This document shows positions 63,448 to 64,000 of a stretch of 64,000 bases of DNA, piece after piece. The first letter of the stretch is position 1; each line of letters begins with the position of its first letter. The DNA lies in assembly GCA_023407575.1 (NCBI GenBank), contig JAEYLX010000038.1:37396-101395 (forward strand). Direction: 5' to 3'. The position numbers were made by a program, and so were the translations under genes. Below the pieces are notes generated by a model. It was not told where the DNA came from. It saw nothing but the letters and a program-made list of their open reading frames with translations, and ran no database searches. The DNA comes from Bacillota bacterium (GTDB lineage Bacteria; Bacillota; Clostridia; Lachnospirales; Lachnospiraceae).

Positions 63448-63725
63448 AAAAAAAGCTCCTGTCACTGTAATTTACAGGGACAAAAGCTACTAACTTCTGC
63501 GGTACCACCCGGTTTGATGTATAAATACATCCGCTCATTTCGCATACCATCATATGCACCCCACTGATAACGGAAAGGGTTCCCGTAAGCGCCTACTCTC
63601 AAATGATTTGGGGCTTCCCTCACAAGTCCATTCAGAAATATCCTTGTAACCGCATTCCCACCAACAGCGGCTCTCTGTATACAAATAATATGACTTACTT
63701 CTCTTGCTCATCGGTTTTATATATT
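63448..63725 (-). promoter_or_regulatory. Tryptophan T-box riboswitch leader
   Basis: The minus strand carries the conserved GGGTGGTACCGCAGAAG (63510 to 63494) followed by the terminator GCTTTTGTC...GACAGGAGC with six T residues (63448-63488). Upstream is a stem I with AGAGAGCCGCTGTTGGTGGG and the candidate Trp specifier TGG (complement of 63628-63630, in CTGAATGGACTT). Uncharged tRNA-Trp would pair with specifier and TGGT bulge and stop termination. The fourth T-box base is T, which pairs with A or weakly with the G73 usual in tRNA-Trp. Confidence 0.92.
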
Positions 63726-63731
63726 AATCGC

Positions 63732-63761
63732 ATTATAGCAATGTACAATTTGCTTTGTCAA
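63732..63761 (-). promoter_or_regulatory. Promoter of the trp operon
   Basis: On the minus strand TTGACA (63756-63761), an 18-bp spacer and TATAAT (63732-63737). The predicted start is near 63725, giving a T-box leader of about 280 nt before the terminator. Confidence 0.75.
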
Positions 63762-63876
63762 TATGTTTTTTAGAATATTTATACTTTTATTGCAAATAAT
63801 ACAACTATTTTCAAATAAAATATCTGGAAAATCGTACGTTGATCATTTAATTGCTTGTCTTATAAATGTTTTATAT

Positions 63877-64000
63877 TGGACTTGTGTCAATAACGTAGAC
63901 ACAAAAAGTTTAACTTTTGATACCGTTTAGGCAGCCTCATGAGCAGCCTGCGGAGTCAAATAATTAATGGCACCATGAATCCTTTTTCTATTGTACCAGG
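63877..64000 (-). mobile_element. End of an IS3-family insertion sequence
   Basis: The visible edge starts with TGGACTTGTGTCAATAACG (63877), the kind of TG-led terminal inverted repeat found in IS3 elements, followed by a short AAAAGTT/AACTTTT hairpin and the end of the transposase gene. The rest lies beyond the window. It is about 115 bp from the trp promoter. Confidence 0.7.
63927..64000 (-). CDS. IS3-family transposase (OrfB), C-terminal end
   Basis: The frame enters from the right edge and ends at a TAA (complement of 63927-63929). The visible peptide WYNRKRIHGAINYLTPQAAH, then EAA, carries the conserved ending of IS3/IS150 DDE transposases (YNxxRxHxxLxxxTPxxA). The catalytic residues are outside the window. 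The stop is 50 bp from the terminal repeat. Confidence 0.8.
   Translation of the reverse strand, partial: WYNRKRIHGAINYLTPQAAHEAA

Overview
The window is low-GC, densely coded Firmicute DNA. It suggests an anaerobic, spore-forming Clostridium of the Lachnospiraceae (cluster XIVa, Lachnoclostridium/C. phytofermentans type). The evidence is a pyruvate:ferredoxin oxidoreductase, small clostridial ferredoxins, a GerA-type germinant receptor, a V-type ATPase in place of an F-type enzyme, a tryptophan T-box, and strong AAGGAGG ribosome-binding sites. The species assignment is inference. I saw no rRNA, tRNA or CRISPR array.

Layout. 1-7.3 kb (mostly minus strand): start of a P-II-like regulator, an amidase-fold cell-wall protein lacking the expected catalytic Glu, metY, a DMT exporter, a 1-Cys peroxiredoxin, an Fe-S protein, thymidine kinase, and a Gx-transporter/NusG-II pair. 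The pair is divergent from apbE (7.6 kb), which suggests extracytoplasmic flavinylation or redox. 9-12.6 kb: a DUF4474 membrane protein with an LpxH-like phosphoesterase, a flavin reductase, a ferredoxin and a small GNAT protein. 12.7-22.3 kb: a MacB/FtsX-like ABC exporter, a DUF421 protein, an M23 endopeptidase and a gerAA-gerAC-(small membrane protein)-gerAB operon. 22.6-32.5 kb: nifJ behind a DUF3787-like small spore protein, an APC permease, and a gnd-zwf-cyclase operon behind a Crp/Fnr-type site at -41.5. 33-39.6 kb: an FMN oxidoreductase with a FabT-like box, and a sugar ABC transporter (binding protein and two permeases, no ATPase) with a LacI regulator. 40-48.7 kb: a nine-gene V-ATPase operon in the order G/H-C-I-K-F-E-A-B-D. 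49-56.5 kb: an MscS channel, a Ca2+-type P-ATPase, msrA, a TipA-like MerR regulator and a Cys-rich protein. 56.6-63.8 kb: trpEGDCFBA behind a T-box, then the end of an IS3-family element at the window edge.

The genes are mostly conserved housekeeping and accessory functions. The most interesting material is regulatory: several promoters have well-placed dyads (metY, gnd, FMN oxidoreductase, the MerR gene), and some leaders carry attenuator-like or RBS-sequestering structures (APC permease, peroxiredoxin, ABC sugar operon). A 14-nt motif recurs between the LacI gene and the V-ATPase promoter. Several long nested inverted repeats could be small mobile or RNA elements. Many coding starts were set by the ribosome-binding site, not by the longest open frame.
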